DNA from: Mucilaginibacter agri
GTDB taxonomy: Bacteria > Bacteroidota > Bacteroidia > Sphingobacteriales > Sphingobacteriaceae
NCBI RefSeq assembly: GCF_009928685.1
Contig: NZ_WWEO01000043.1
Span: 434,001-498,000, forward strand
Direction: 5' to 3'
DNA length: 64,000 bases
The notes under the pieces are model-generated. The model did not search any database and was not told where the DNA came from. It worked only from the letters and a program-made list of their open reading frames with translations. Below are positions 51,468 to 59,637 of the stretch, piece after piece. The position numbers and the translations under genes were made by a program. Within the stretch, counting starts at the first letter, position 1. The number at the start of each line of letters is the position of its first letter.

Positions 51468-52991
51468 ATGAAATACAAACTTACCCTGCTGCTTTCTATC
51501 TGCACTTTAATAACCTTCGGGCAAACCTATAAGCTCCCTGTTTTTTCCGACGCCGATCGGGGTAAGAAGATAGCTGCGAGTTTTGCTGCTATAGATCAGA
51601 TTTATAAAGATTACGCGGCGGCCAACCATTGGCCGGGCGTGGCTTATGGTATTGTGGTTGACGGGCAACTGGTGCATGTGGGAGGCATTGGATATACAGA
51701 CCTGCCCAATAAAACTGAGGTGAATTCGAAATCGGCCTTTCGCATTGCATCCATGACGAAGAGCTTTACTGCAATGGCCATTTTGAAGCTACGCGATGAA
51801 GGCAAACTGAAATTGGACGACCCCGCCAGTATGTACGTGCCCGAAATGAAAAATAGCAAGTTGCTTACCAAAGATGCCGCCGCGATAACCATCCGAAATT
51901 TGCTTACCCACACAGCAGGCTTCCCCGAAGATAACCCCTGGGGCGACCGCCAATTGGCCGACAGTGACGATGATCTACTGAATATCTACAGAAAAGGTGT
52001 GTCGTTTTCTAACGACCCGGGTTTGGGTTACGAGTACAGTAACCTTGGTTTTGCCACTTTAGGCTACATCATCAAGAAAGTATCGGGCAAAAGTTATGAA
52101 GATTATATCAGCGAAAATATATTGAAGCCCCTTGGCATGACCCATACCTATTGGGAGTACACAAAAGTGCCCAAAGAACAACTGGCGCATGGTTACCGTT
52201 GGTTAAATAACAACTGGGTAGAGGAGGCTTTACTGCATGATGGTTCTTACGGCGCTATGGGCGGTTTAATTACCACTATTGAAGATTTTAGTAAATACAT
52301 GGCACTGCACCTAGCTGCCTGGCCCCCGCGAGACGATGCAGAAACCGGACCGATTAAACGCAGTTCGATAAGAGAAATGCAGTATCCCTGGGATGTATCG
52401 GCGTTAAACTTACAAGCCAAGCTAAGCAACGGCAAACCCTGCCCAACCATGGCTGCCTATTGCTACGGCCTGCGCTGGACCAAAGACTGCGATAATCGCG
52501 TGTACGTAGGCCACACCGGCGGTCTGCCCGGTTTCGGCAGCCAATGGAATATTTTGCCTGAGTATGGCATCGGTATTGTATCATTTGTAAACCTTACTTA
52601 CGCCAATGCAGGTGCGCCTAATAAGCAGGCTTTAGATACGTTGCTGGCTCTGTCGGGTGCGCAACCTCGGCTGTTGCCTCCATCGGCCATTTTAAACCAG
52701 CGCAAAAGTGAGTTGATTAAGCTATTGCCTAATTGGGCCAATGCCAAAGCAAGCCCTATATTCGCGCAAAATTTCTGGTCAGATTATTTTGTGGATGAGC
52801 TTAAGGCCAATGCCAAAGCAGCTTTCGCCAAAGCAGGAAAAATTGTTAGCGTAAGCGAAATGGTTGCCCTAAACCAGCTTCGTGGCTCGTTTATAATGCA
52901 GGGTGAAAATGCTAATATCAAGGTAAGTTTTACGCTGACACCCGAAAATCCGGCTTTAATACAGGAGTATCATTTAGAGGTGGTGAAGTAG
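51468..52991 (+). CDS. Serine hydrolase, class C beta-lactamase/penicillin-binding-protein fold
   Basis: 507-residue periplasmic protein. The signal peptide is MKYKLTLLLSICTLITFGQ. The active-site triad is Ser95-x-x-Lys98 (SMTK), Tyr190-Ser-Asn192 (YSN) and His349-Thr-Gly351 (HTGG, the KTG position). Residues ~410-507 form a lipocalin-like C-terminal domain seen in this beta-lactamase-related group. More likely a peptidase/esterase than an antibiotic-resistance enzyme. Single gene. Confidence 0.88.
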   Translation: MKYKLTLLLSICTLITFGQTYKLPVFSDADRGKKIAASFAAIDQIYKDYAAANHWPGVAYGIVVDGQLVHVGGIGYTDLPNKTEVNSKSAFRIASMTKSFTAMAILKLRDEGKLKLDDPASMYVPEMKNSKLLTKDAAAITIRNLLTHTAGFPEDNPWGDRQLADSDDDLLNIYRKGVSFSNDPGLGYEYSNLGFATLGYIIKKVSGKSYEDYISENILKPLGMTHTYWEYTKVPKEQLAHGYRWLNNNWVEEALLHDGSYGAMGGLITTIEDFSKYMALHLAAWPPRDDAETGPIKRSSIREMQYPWDVSALNLQAKLSNGKPCPTMAAYCYGLRWTKDCDNRVYVGHTGGLPGFGSQWNILPEYGIGIVSFVNLTYANAGAPNKQALDTLLALSGAQPRLLPPSAILNQRKSELIKLLPNWANAKASPIFAQNFWSDYFVDELKANAKAAFAKAGKIVSVSEMVALNQLRGSFIMQGENANIKVSFTLTPENPALIQEYHLEVVK

Positions 52992-53019
52992 AAAAGCATT
53001 ATTAATACATAAAATACAA

Positions 53020-53484
53020 ATGTCATACAGTAAAGATCATTTTACTCTTTCAACAAAACTCACCAAAGCTGAAGTAGAAGAAAAAATATCAAATGGAACT
53101 CTCCGGCGATCATCACTTTTAGTGGAGAAAACGGATAAGCTTTTTATCGGACAAATAAATAACCAGGGATTCAGGATTATTGGTGCAACGCCCATAGCGA
53201 GTTTATGCGTGGCAAGGGGCGTTTTTAAAGACGCAAACGATATCACCGAAATACAAGTTGAGACGAGTTTACATAAGCCTTTTTTAATTCTATTTACGTG
53301 CTGGTTTGTTGTTTTAACAATGGTGATAGTTGGCTTTGCGATTAAAAATTCTGAAATAATATCCTACATCAGTAGATTTCTGATACTGATGTTTGCTGCT
53401 ACAATATTTCGATTACTTCTTCATTTAGGATATGTCAGATCCAGAGATAATACGATTTCAATGATCGAATCAATAGTCGCGTAG
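53020..53484 (+). CDS. Hypothetical membrane protein
   Basis: 154 residues, not recognised. The N-terminal ~85 residues are soluble (LTKAEVEEKISNGTLRRSSL...). Two hydrophobic helices follow, at about 89-110 (LILFTCWFVVLTMVIVGFAI) and 115-138. Topology suggests a cytoplasmic N-terminal domain attached to a helical hairpin. It begins 28 nt after the serine hydrolase gene, so the two may be cotranscribed. Confidence 0.55.
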   Translation: MSYSKDHFTLSTKLTKAEVEEKISNGTLRRSSLLVEKTDKLFIGQINNQGFRIIGATPIASLCVARGVFKDANDITEIQVETSLHKPFLILFTCWFVVLTMVIVGFAIKNSEIISYISRFLILMFAATIFRLLLHLGYVRSRDNTISMIESIVA

Positions 53485-53590
53485 TTTGAAGCAGAATTGT
53501 CGGAATTTAATTACTGGGTGAGTTTAGATAAGCGGATATTTCCTCAAAAAGGGTCTGAGATTTGCATGATGCTTACCCGGCATGTGGGCT

Positions 53591-53613
53591 GCCGAAACAA
53601 GTTCGGCATGACG
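53591..53613. repeat. GAAACAAGTTC hairpin repeat, copy 2
   Basis: GCCGAA-acaag-TTCGGC then ATGACG; see the compensated copy at 30188-30210. It overlaps a spurious 66-codon frame. Confidence 0.7.
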
Positions 53614-53743
53614 TTATGGTGTCGCGTCAAACCCATGTAAATTATACCAAACGGTACAAGCCAAGCCGTGTTTTATGCGTATATTTATATAACAAAAATG
53701 AGTATCCGATCCTTCACTCATTCAAAACTCAATCATTAAAAAT

Positions 53744-54109
53744 ATGGAATACAATAAGCTAACACCCGAAGAAGAAAGGGTAATATTATACAAAGGCACA
53801 GAGCGCCCCTTTACCGGCGAACTGTTAAATAATAAAGCACAGGGCGTGTATGTTTGCCGCCGTTGCGATGCACCGCTATACAACTCGGCCGATAAGTTCG
53901 AATCGTTTTGCGGATGGCCAAGTTTCGACGATGAGATACCAGGTGCGGTACGTCGGGAAACGGACGCCGACGGTAGCCGTACCGAAATACTTTGCGCCAA
54001 TTGCGGTGCCCACCTGGGTCACGTATTTACAGGCGAACGCTTTACTGAAAAGAATACCCGTCATTGCGTAAACTCAATATCAATGAAGTTTGTGCCGCTG
54101 GCTGATTAA
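53744..54109 (+). CDS. msrB: Peptide-methionine (R)-S-oxide reductase
   Basis: Repairs methionine-R-sulfoxide in proteins. The 121 residues have the two zinc CxxC pairs (Cys38/Cys41 and Cys84/Cys87), [13 protein letters not shown] and the catalytic Cys108 in [11 protein letters not shown]. No signal peptide, so cytoplasmic. It ends at a terminator shared with the convergent DUF885 gene. No msrA is fused or adjacent. Confidence 0.95.
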   Translation: MEYNKLTPEEERVILYKGTERPFTGELLNNKAQGVYVCRRCDAPLYNSADKFESFCGWPSFDDEIPGAVRRETDADGSRTEILCANCGAHLGHVFTGERFTEKNTRHCVNSISMKFVPLAD

Positions 54110-54124
54110 ACCGATTAAAAAAAC

Positions 54125-54158
54125 AAGAAAGGCTAATCCGAAGGGGTTAGCCTTTCTT
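54125..54158. terminator. Bidirectional terminator overlapping the DUF885 stop codon
   Basis: AAGAAAGGCTAA/TTAGCCTTTCTT, 12 perfect pairs with a 10-nt loop. The last codons of the minus-strand gene (KKG-stop) are one arm of the stem. Confidence 0.85.
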
Positions 54159-55439
54159 GTTTACATTCTCTTTCACCAAAAACAATGGCAAAGAACCATG
54201 ACTAAGTATGCGGTTATGAAAGTCTTTAATATCAAACTTTTGGCCTTGTTGTTTTTGCAGCTCGGCTTTCCATTTTAGTATTTGCGCTGCGCCATATTTG
54301 TAGGTAATAGCCTGCACAGGCCAGCGCCTAACCCTCTTGATTTCACGCATAGCAATATCATCCTGGTTGCGGATATGCTTTTTCCAGAAAGCCAGGGCTT
54401 GATCATCTGTCCAGCCGTAATAATTAATACCGATGTCCATCGGCACGCGTACCGAGCGCACAATGTCCCATTCCCATCGGCCTAACTCGTCGTACATGGT
54501 TTGATATAGGCCCAGGTCTTTACCAAGGCTTTCGGTATAAGCGCCCCAGCCTTCGGCAAAGCCGGGGTAGTTAAATAGCTTTTGTACTTGAGACGACTGG
54601 GTTGCATCGGCAATAGATAGCTGGTAATGGTGGCCGGGGATGGCTTCATGCATAAACAGCCAATCTACCTGGCGTTTGTTATAAGGTTTGTCAAATAGGG
54701 TATAATAAAATGTGTTATCGTCATAATAACCCGGAGCCTGCATCAGCATCTTATTGGTACTTCTTTTTATAGAAAGCTTGGGTATAGTGCGATTTGTGAA
54801 AAGATTGTCCATGCGATTCATAATCACCTGCTCGTCGCGCTCAAACGCCTGTTGAACTGTTGCCGGGTTATTGATAAAGAAAGTAGAATCATTCAGGTGT
54901 TTATAAAAGGCATCTTCGCTTAGTCCGCTTTGTTGTTGAATGTTTTTGATATGCTGTTCTACATCTTCAACCTCTTTCAGTCCAAAGGCATAGATCTGAT
55001 CTGGAGTGGCGGTGTCGCTAAGCCATCGTTTTAAAAAGTAAGCATACCATTGTTTGCCATCAGGCATGCTGTACAAGCCAACCAAGGTTGTGTTTTTCAG
55101 AAAGGCCTGCGAAATGTTTTTCTCCAATCCTAGCCTTTCGAGGTTAATGGCCGATTCGTATTTGATCAGCTGGTAGTCTTGCTGCTGCGTTTCAGATAGC
55201 TTATTGTAGTTAAATTTGCCAAGCTGATTTTGTGCATCCTTAAAGAAATTAGCCTGTAATCTGATGCTATCTGCCGATTTAATGAGTTTAAAATTATCTG
55301 CATAGCCCAATTGGAGTTCGGCTATGCGAAGCGCACTATAACCGCTTACAAATTGTTGCGTAAAAGCATCGAATTTGCTTTGGGCGAAGCCTGCAGAAGC
55401 AAGCAGTAAAAAGTAAATGAATAATAAGGTCGAACGCAT
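54147..55439 (-). CDS. DUF885 family protein (zinc-peptidase-like)
   Basis: 430 residues with signal peptide (MRSTLLFIYFLLLASAGFAQ). The DUF885 signature FMHEAIPGHHYQ near residue 255 contains the HExxxGHH metal-site arrangement. TLFDKPYNKRQVDWL precedes it and PGFAEGWGAYTESLGKDLGL follows, giving the glutamate of a gluzincin-like site. A carboxypeptidase-type activity is inferred. The start is at MRSTLL and not five codons earlier, because the -7 box is placed for it. Confidence 0.85.
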   Translation of the reverse strand: MRSTLLFIYFLLLASAGFAQSKFDAFTQQFVSGYSALRIAELQLGYADNFKLIKSADSIRLQANFFKDAQNQLGKFNYNKLSETQQQDYQLIKYESAINLERLGLEKNISQAFLKNTTLVGLYSMPDGKQWYAYFLKRWLSDTATPDQIYAFGLKEVEDVEQHIKNIQQQSGLSEDAFYKHLNDSTFFINNPATVQQAFERDEQVIMNRMDNLFTNRTIPKLSIKRSTNKMLMQAPGYYDDNTFYYTLFDKPYNKRQVDWLFMHEAIPGHHYQLSIADATQSSQVQKLFNYPGFAEGWGAYTESLGKDLGLYQTMYDELGRWEWDIVRSVRVPMDIGINYYGWTDDQALAFWKKHIRNQDDIAMREIKRVRRWPVQAITYKYGAAQILKWKAELQKQQGQKFDIKDFHNRILSHGSLPLFLVKENVNKKG

Positions 55440-55470
55440 ATCTGTAAACTGCATAAGTGTAAGCAGTCGT

Positions 55471-55478
55471 CAAATATA
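55471..55478 (-). promoter_or_regulatory. -7 box TATATTTG of the DUF885 gene
   Basis: Exact TAnnTTTG on the minus strand, 31 nt before the ATG at 55439. Confidence 0.5.
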
Positions 55479-55569
55479 AACGTTGGGCGATAATTACAGA
55501 GAGGTGAATATCCGGACGGTGATAAATCGTATTTTTACAGCTATCGCATCAAGTTACCGAGTTAAACAA

Positions 55570-55782
55570 ATGTACGCCCACACCAAACACGAAATAGTTG
55601 CCTGCGAACGCTGCCGTTCGCCGTTTGAGTGCAAGGCCAACTCGTTTACCAAATGCCAGTGTATGACTGTGCAGCTCAACATCAACGAAACCCAATACAT
55701 CAGCGAGCAATACGACGGCTGCCTTTGCGCCGCATGCCTCACAGAGCTGAGGGATGAGTATAGAGCTGAGATTAATGAGTGA
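55570..55782 (+). CDS. Cysteine-rich CWC family protein
   Basis: 70 residues. The Cys pattern CERC...FECK...KCQC...GCLCAACL matches the small cysteine-rich CWC family, probably a zinc-binding fold of unknown role. The start is at ATG 55570 (MYAHTKHEIVACERC); the upstream part of the frame begins with TTG and is not conserved-looking. It is divergent from the DUF885 gene. Confidence 0.8.
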   Translation: MYAHTKHEIVACERCRSPFECKANSFTKCQCMTVQLNINETQYISEQYDGCLCAACLTELRDEYRAEINE

Positions 55783-55879
55783 GTGATAAAAGGAGTGAAT
55801 GATAGAATAAGTTAAGTTTTATCATCTCCTGTCTGTCGTTGTTCCAATAAGACACAAAGTATTGTGTCTGTAGGTATTT

Positions 55880-55920
55880 GTCTTGATTCCTGATTCTCGA
55901 TTCTCGATTCTTGCTTCTCT
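55880..55920. repeat. Repeat of the CTCGATTCTTG family, longest copy
   Basis: GTCTTGATTCCTGATTCTCG then ATTCTCGATTCTTGCTTCTC, directly abutting the stop of the minus-strand gene at 55921. Confidence 0.65.
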
Positions 55921-56253
55921 TTACCCCTTCACATACACCTCTCCCTTATACGGATGTATGGTAGAGTAAAAAGTGTAACCTGCTACGTGCATCAGGTAAT
56001 AGGTCATGATGTCGCACCAGCAAATCTCGTCCTCAAATTCGGGCACTCTAGGGAAGGAGCCTTCTTGCCGGCTTTCGTCTTTGTTGTATTTGTACTCGCC
56101 GCCATGTTGTACAATCCAGTCTTTGAACCGCTCGAACTCGTCAGGTGCCGAGAACACGATCTTGAAAAAGGTTTCCTCTTTAACAGACTTCAGATCGTCG
56201 TTAATGTAATGGTGAAACTTGTGCCTGTGGCGAATAATCTTTGCGGTGAACAT
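55921..56253 (-). CDS. Hypothetical protein
   Basis: 110 residues, no signal peptide or TM segment. Rich in His and aromatic residues (HRHKFHHYIND, ICWCDIMTYYLMHVAGYTFY) with two close Cys (CWC). It looks like a small soluble alpha/beta protein. Not recognised; its complete ORF and gene-like spacing support it as real. Confidence 0.55.
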   Translation of the reverse strand: MFTAKIIRHRHKFHHYINDDLKSVKEETFFKIVFSAPDEFERFKDWIVQHGGEYKYNKDESRQEGSFPRVPEFEDEICWCDIMTYYLMHVAGYTFYSTIHPYKGEVYVKG

Positions 56254-56754
56254 GACTTGCTGCGGTAAATGTTTAAGCCTAACAAAAAAGGGTAGGTAGG
56301 GTTTGCGTAGCAGTGGCTGTCGAGATATTATTTACTTATTCAAAACTCTCTCCTTACTCATTAATATATTTTCACCGACAATCGCCCACCATACACCCAA
56401 TCAACTAACGAATCGCCGAACCAATTAACCCGCTTCATGAAATCGTTTACCGATAAAATGCCCCCGCTTACCTAAAACAACTGTGTTGAAAATGCCCTTT
56501 GAAGCACCTTTGTAAGGTAATCAACATACAATATCATGAAAACGCTACTCATCAACTTTGTTATTTATTTTATAGAACGTGCCGAAATTTTAATGCACGT
56601 ATTTCGCGAGCTAACAAACTAATTGGCAGGGCGATGCGATATTCGTCGATACAATAGCATTATTTGTCTATACTCTATTGACCGTCCCAGATTATAAATG
56701 CAATTTTATAACAGTAATCGCAAAAACGCCTCCAATTACGTTACAATTGCCGCT
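56254..56754. other. ~500-bp region with at most one tiny ORF
   Basis: Nothing recognisable except the possible 28-codon ORF at 56536-56622. Pyrimidine- and AT-rich. No repeat of the families described here. Confidence 0.5.
56536..56622 (+). CDS. Possible 28-codon small protein
   Basis: Frame MKTLLINFVIYFIERAEILM...LTN, hydrophobic then charged. It is preceded at ~21 nt by CACCTTTG, seven of eight matches to the -7 box, with TTG 16 nt further up. Could be a small membrane peptide; may be chance. Confidence 0.25.
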   Translation: MKTLLINFVIYFIERAEILMHVFRELTN

Positions 56755-57168
56755 ATGAGAAACCTTACATATCTGTTAATATTGGTGCTGTTTTTGGCAG
56801 CTTGCAGAAAAGGGGATGTAAAACCTCTGGCAGTTGCATGCGCCGATACCCTGCAGCATGATATTGTAAGCGTAAGCGGCCCAACTAAAACCACTGTAAA
56901 TAAAGAAACCACGTTCGACATTAGCTGGAAGGCCATTAACGGCTGCGATCAGTTTGTGAACCTTACGCAAGATTCGGCTGAGAACCTGATTTATATAAAA
57001 GCATTTGCATCGCACGATAGTTGCAGCGTTTGCGAAACACCTGCTAGTACTTATAAAACGGCTTCCTATAAATTTAAGGCCACTAAAGCCGGTACTTATT
57101 ACCTTAAGTTTTACAAAAGCGGTAGCGATAGCCTCACTATCATCACCGATACGCTGCTGGTAGAATAG
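56755..57168 (+). CDS. Hypothetical lipoprotein
   Basis: 137 residues. Signal peptide with lipobox LAAC (Cys17): MRNLTYLLILVLFLAACRKG. The mature part looks like an Ig-like/beta-sandwich domain (VSGPTKTTVNKETTFDISWK ... KAGTYYLKFYKSGSDSLTI) with a Cys pair in SCSVCET. The start is at ATG 56755; 19 codons upstream in frame would spoil the signal peptide. Envelope protein of unknown role. Confidence 0.7.
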   Translation: MRNLTYLLILVLFLAACRKGDVKPLAVACADTLQHDIVSVSGPTKTTVNKETTFDISWKAINGCDQFVNLTQDSAENLIYIKAFASHDSCSVCETPASTYKTASYKFKATKAGTYYLKFYKSGSDSLTIITDTLLVE

Positions 57169-57213
57169 TCAGGCATCGTTATTGCACAGTATCCCTAAAC
57201 AAAAGAATTTGTT

Positions 57214-57426
57214 ATGAAAAAGGGAGATGCCGTACACTGGAGCTGGGGCAAAGGCGAAGCCAAAGGTAAAATCGAAAAGAAAATTGAACACCCGGTTACC
57301 GAGCACATTAAAGGCGCTACGGTAAAACGAAACGCATCTAAAGATGAGCCTGCCTACGAACTGAAAACCGATAAGGGCCAAAAGGTGCTGAAATCGGAAA
57401 GTGAGTTGAAGAAGGCCAAGAAATAG
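57214..57426 (+). CDS. DUF2945 (HVA1/TUDOR-like) protein
   Basis: 70 residues. MKKGDAVHWSWGKGEAKGKI is the conserved N-terminus of the hypervirulence-associated TUDOR-domain family (DUF2945), followed by a Lys-rich second half (KGATVKRNASKDEPAYELKT). Small basic cytoplasmic protein; function unknown. The stop codon is followed directly by a CCTC-type palindrome. Confidence 0.82.
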   Translation: MKKGDAVHWSWGKGEAKGKIEKKIEHPVTEHIKGATVKRNASKDEPAYELKTDKGQKVLKSESELKKAKK

Positions 57427-57428
57427 AG

Positions 57429-57499
57429 GCCTCACCTAAATCCTCTCCAGAGGAGAGGACTTTTTTGCCCGCTCTTTACTGGAGAGGGTCGGATGAGGC
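57429..57499. repeat. Inverted pair of CCTCTCC palindromes
   Basis: CCTCACCTAAATCCTCTCC with hairpin CCTCTCCAGAGGAGAGG on the left. The right part (CTGGAGAGGGTCGGATGAGG) is its inverted relative. There is no gene between, unlike the DUF559 cassette. Confidence 0.7.
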
Positions 57500-57581
57500 T
57501 TTTCCCAACTTCACCGCTTTTTATCTGCCATTCGCCGAAAAAGTGTATCGTTTTTTGCCAATGAAAAGCGATATTTAAACT

Positions 57582-58346
57582 ATGGCAAAAACCCCTATTA
57601 TCACGGTTAAAAACCTGGTAAAGCAGTATGACGACTTTACCGCGGTTAAAGACATTAGCTTTGAGGTTTTCGAAGGCGAGATCTTCGGCCTCCTCGGGCC
57701 TAACGGCGCCGGCAAAACCACCACTTTAGAGATCATCGAAACCCTACGCGACAAAACATCGGGCGAGGTTACTGTTGATGGTTTTAATGTGGATACAGAT
57801 GCCGGTAGTATTAAAAAACGCATCGGTGTGCAATTACAGGCAGCCGGTTATTATCCCAACCTTAACCTTACTGAACTTATTGATCTTTTTTCAGGTCTGT
57901 ATGGTATAAAGGTTAGTCCGGCAGAAATGTTGGAGAAGGTTAACCTTACCGACAAGGCCAAGGCTAAATACAAAGACTTATCGGGTGGACAAAAACAGCG
58001 CTTCTCTATAGCCACCACCTTGATTAATAATCCACGTGTAGTTTTCCTCGATGAACCGACCACCGGCCTCGACCCGCAGGCGCGTCGTAACCTGTGGGAT
58101 CTGATCCGCGAAATACAGAAAGCCGGTACAACGGTTGTGATCACCACCCATTATATGGACGAAGCCGAAGTGTTATGCGATCGCGTAGCTTTTGTCGACG
58201 GCGGACACATCATCGGCATAGACACTCCCGATCATTTTATCGACACCCTGGTTGCATCAGGCTTTGAGCGCAAGAAAACCGTAAAGCAAGCCAACCTGGA
58301 AGATGTATTTATCAATTTGACAGGTAAGGAGTGGAGAGAGGGGTAA
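57582..58346 (+). CDS. ABC transporter ATP-binding protein
   Basis: 254-residue ATPase of an ABC-2 type exporter. Walker A GPNGAGKT at 39-46, signature LSGGQ at 133-137, Walker B VVFLDE at 153-158 and switch His190. The order and TTGLDPQARRNLW are typical of the drug/polysaccharide exporter subfamily. It pairs with the permease gene 120 nt downstream. The spacer contains two inverted palindromes starting at the stop codon. Confidence 0.95.
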   Translation: MAKTPIITVKNLVKQYDDFTAVKDISFEVFEGEIFGLLGPNGAGKTTTLEIIETLRDKTSGEVTVDGFNVDTDAGSIKKRIGVQLQAAGYYPNLNLTELIDLFSGLYGIKVSPAEMLEKVNLTDKAKAKYKDLSGGQKQRFSIATTLINNPRVVFLDEPTTGLDPQARRNLWDLIREIQKAGTTVVITTHYMDEAEVLCDRVAFVDGGHIIGIDTPDHFIDTLVASGFERKKTVKQANLEDVFINLTGKEWREG

Positions 58347-58452
58347 CCCCTCCCGGCCTCCCCGAAGGGGAGGAGTAAATAATCACAATCAATAGTTAAA
58401 CAATCACAATATTTAAAACTCCCTCTCCCCAGGAGAGGGTTGGGGTGAGGCT
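58346..58452. repeat. Inverted pair of CCTCCC/CCTCTCC palindromes between ABC genes
   Basis: Copy A (58346-58374, ACCCCTCCCGGCCTCCCC then GAAGGGGAGG) overlaps the last base of the ATPase stop codon. Copy B (58419-58452, CCCTCTCCCCAGGAGAGGG then TTGGGGTGAG) lies in the opposite orientation 44 nt away. Architecture resembles the ends of the DUF559 cassette. Confidence 0.7.
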
Positions 58453-58466
58453 AACCTAAAGAACCA

Positions 58467-59564
58467 ATGATCAATAAATACAGCAATTTTAACGCAACAA
58501 TGGCTATTGCAAAAGCCAGTTTGCTATCCATATTACGCAGCCCCTCGGCGGTTGTGTTCAGTCTGCTTTTTCCGTTAATATTTATTACCGTGTTTGCCAA
58601 CATTGGCGGCGGCGGTGTTACGGTAGATGTTGGCGTAGCTAAAGGCAGTGATACGTTGAACCCCATTTACCAGGCTTTGAAAAAAGTAAGCGTAGTAAAC
58701 CTGGTTACTAAGCAAGCTGCTGTAGAGATGCAGAAGAACCTCGAAAAAGGCTCGCTGGATGCCATGATCGATATTCGCAAAAATATGGGTAAACCAGTAT
58801 TTACAGTTAACGTAAAATATACCCGTGCTTCGGCAGAAAAAGGCAATATTCTCAAATCATTGCTGCAAAGCATTTTTTACCAGGTTAATACCGGGGGCAG
58901 TAATGCACCGCCGCCCGTTGCCGAACTGAAACAAGCAACCGTAAGCGGTAGGGCATACAAATACATCGACTTTATTTTGCCAGGCCAGTTAGGCTTCTCG
59001 TTGTTAAGCACTGGGGTGTTCGGTACAGCCTTCGTATTCCTGAGCCTGCGCCAAACACTGGTGATCAAACGCTTTTTCGCAACCCCGGTTAAACGCTACA
59101 GCATTGTATTGGGCGAAATGATAGCCCGTGTGGTATTTGCCATGGCGGGCGCTATATTTATTATCTGCGTTGGTCATTTCGCTTTTGGCTTTACGCTGAT
59201 ACACGGCTGGGTAACGGTTGTTAATATGCTAATACTCTCGCTGGTGGGGCTTGTTATATTTATGGGCTTTGGTTTCACGGTGTCGGGCATTGCTAAGAAT
59301 GAGAGTTCGATACCGCCATTATCCAACATTATTACCCTGCCGCAATTTTTATTGTCGGGCACATTCTTTTCAACCAGCGCATTCCCTAAATGGTTGCAGC
59401 CAGTAAGTAATGCCTTGCCCTTAACGCACCTAAATAATGCCATGCGCCAGGTTGCGTTTGAAGGGGCCGGCCTGGGCGATGTTACTCACCAACTGTTAAT
59501 ACTATTGGTATGGGGCGTTGGTATTTATGCTGTAGCCATTAAAACCTTTAAGTGGGAAGCTTAA
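58467..59564 (+). CDS. ABC-2 type transporter permease
   Basis: 365 residues. N-terminal TM helix (SPSAVVFSLLFPLIFITVFA), a ~150-residue extracytoplasmic domain, then five helices with the ABC-2 motif YIDFILPGQLGFSLLSTGVF. The C-terminal VSNALPLTHLNNAMRQ is typical of ABC-2 exporters. It works with the upstream ATPase; substrate (drug, lipid or other) is not readable. Confidence 0.9.
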   Translation: MINKYSNFNATMAIAKASLLSILRSPSAVVFSLLFPLIFITVFANIGGGGVTVDVGVAKGSDTLNPIYQALKKVSVVNLVTKQAAVEMQKNLEKGSLDAMIDIRKNMGKPVFTVNVKYTRASAEKGNILKSLLQSIFYQVNTGGSNAPPPVAELKQATVSGRAYKYIDFILPGQLGFSLLSTGVFGTAFVFLSLRQTLVIKRFFATPVKRYSIVLGEMIARVVFAMAGAIFIICVGHFAFGFTLIHGWVTVVNMLILSLVGLVIFMGFGFTVSGIAKNESSIPPLSNIITLPQFLLSGTFFSTSAFPKWLQPVSNALPLTHLNNAMRQVAFEGAGLGDVTHQLLILLVWGVGIYAVAIKTFKWEA

Positions 59565-59593
59565 TGAGTATTTTCTAATTGTAACACTATTGT

Positions 59594-59601
59594 TATCTTT
59601 G
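59594..59601 (+). promoter_or_regulatory. -7 box TATCTTTG of the DUF2490 gene
   Basis: Exact TAnnTTTG, 36 nt before the ATG at 59638. Confidence 0.55.
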
Positions 59602-59637
59602 CGGCCAATTTTAACACTAAGTTAACATTGGCCGCAA

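Noticed and set aside
53562..53762. 66-codon plus-strand ORF before msrB
   Set aside because: It overlaps a GAAACAAGTTC hairpin repeat and the msrB start, and has no recognisable protein character.
3358..58452. CRISPR array
   Set aside because: The repeats are dispersed palindromes far apart or mere pairs; there is no regular direct-repeat/spacer array and no cas gene.
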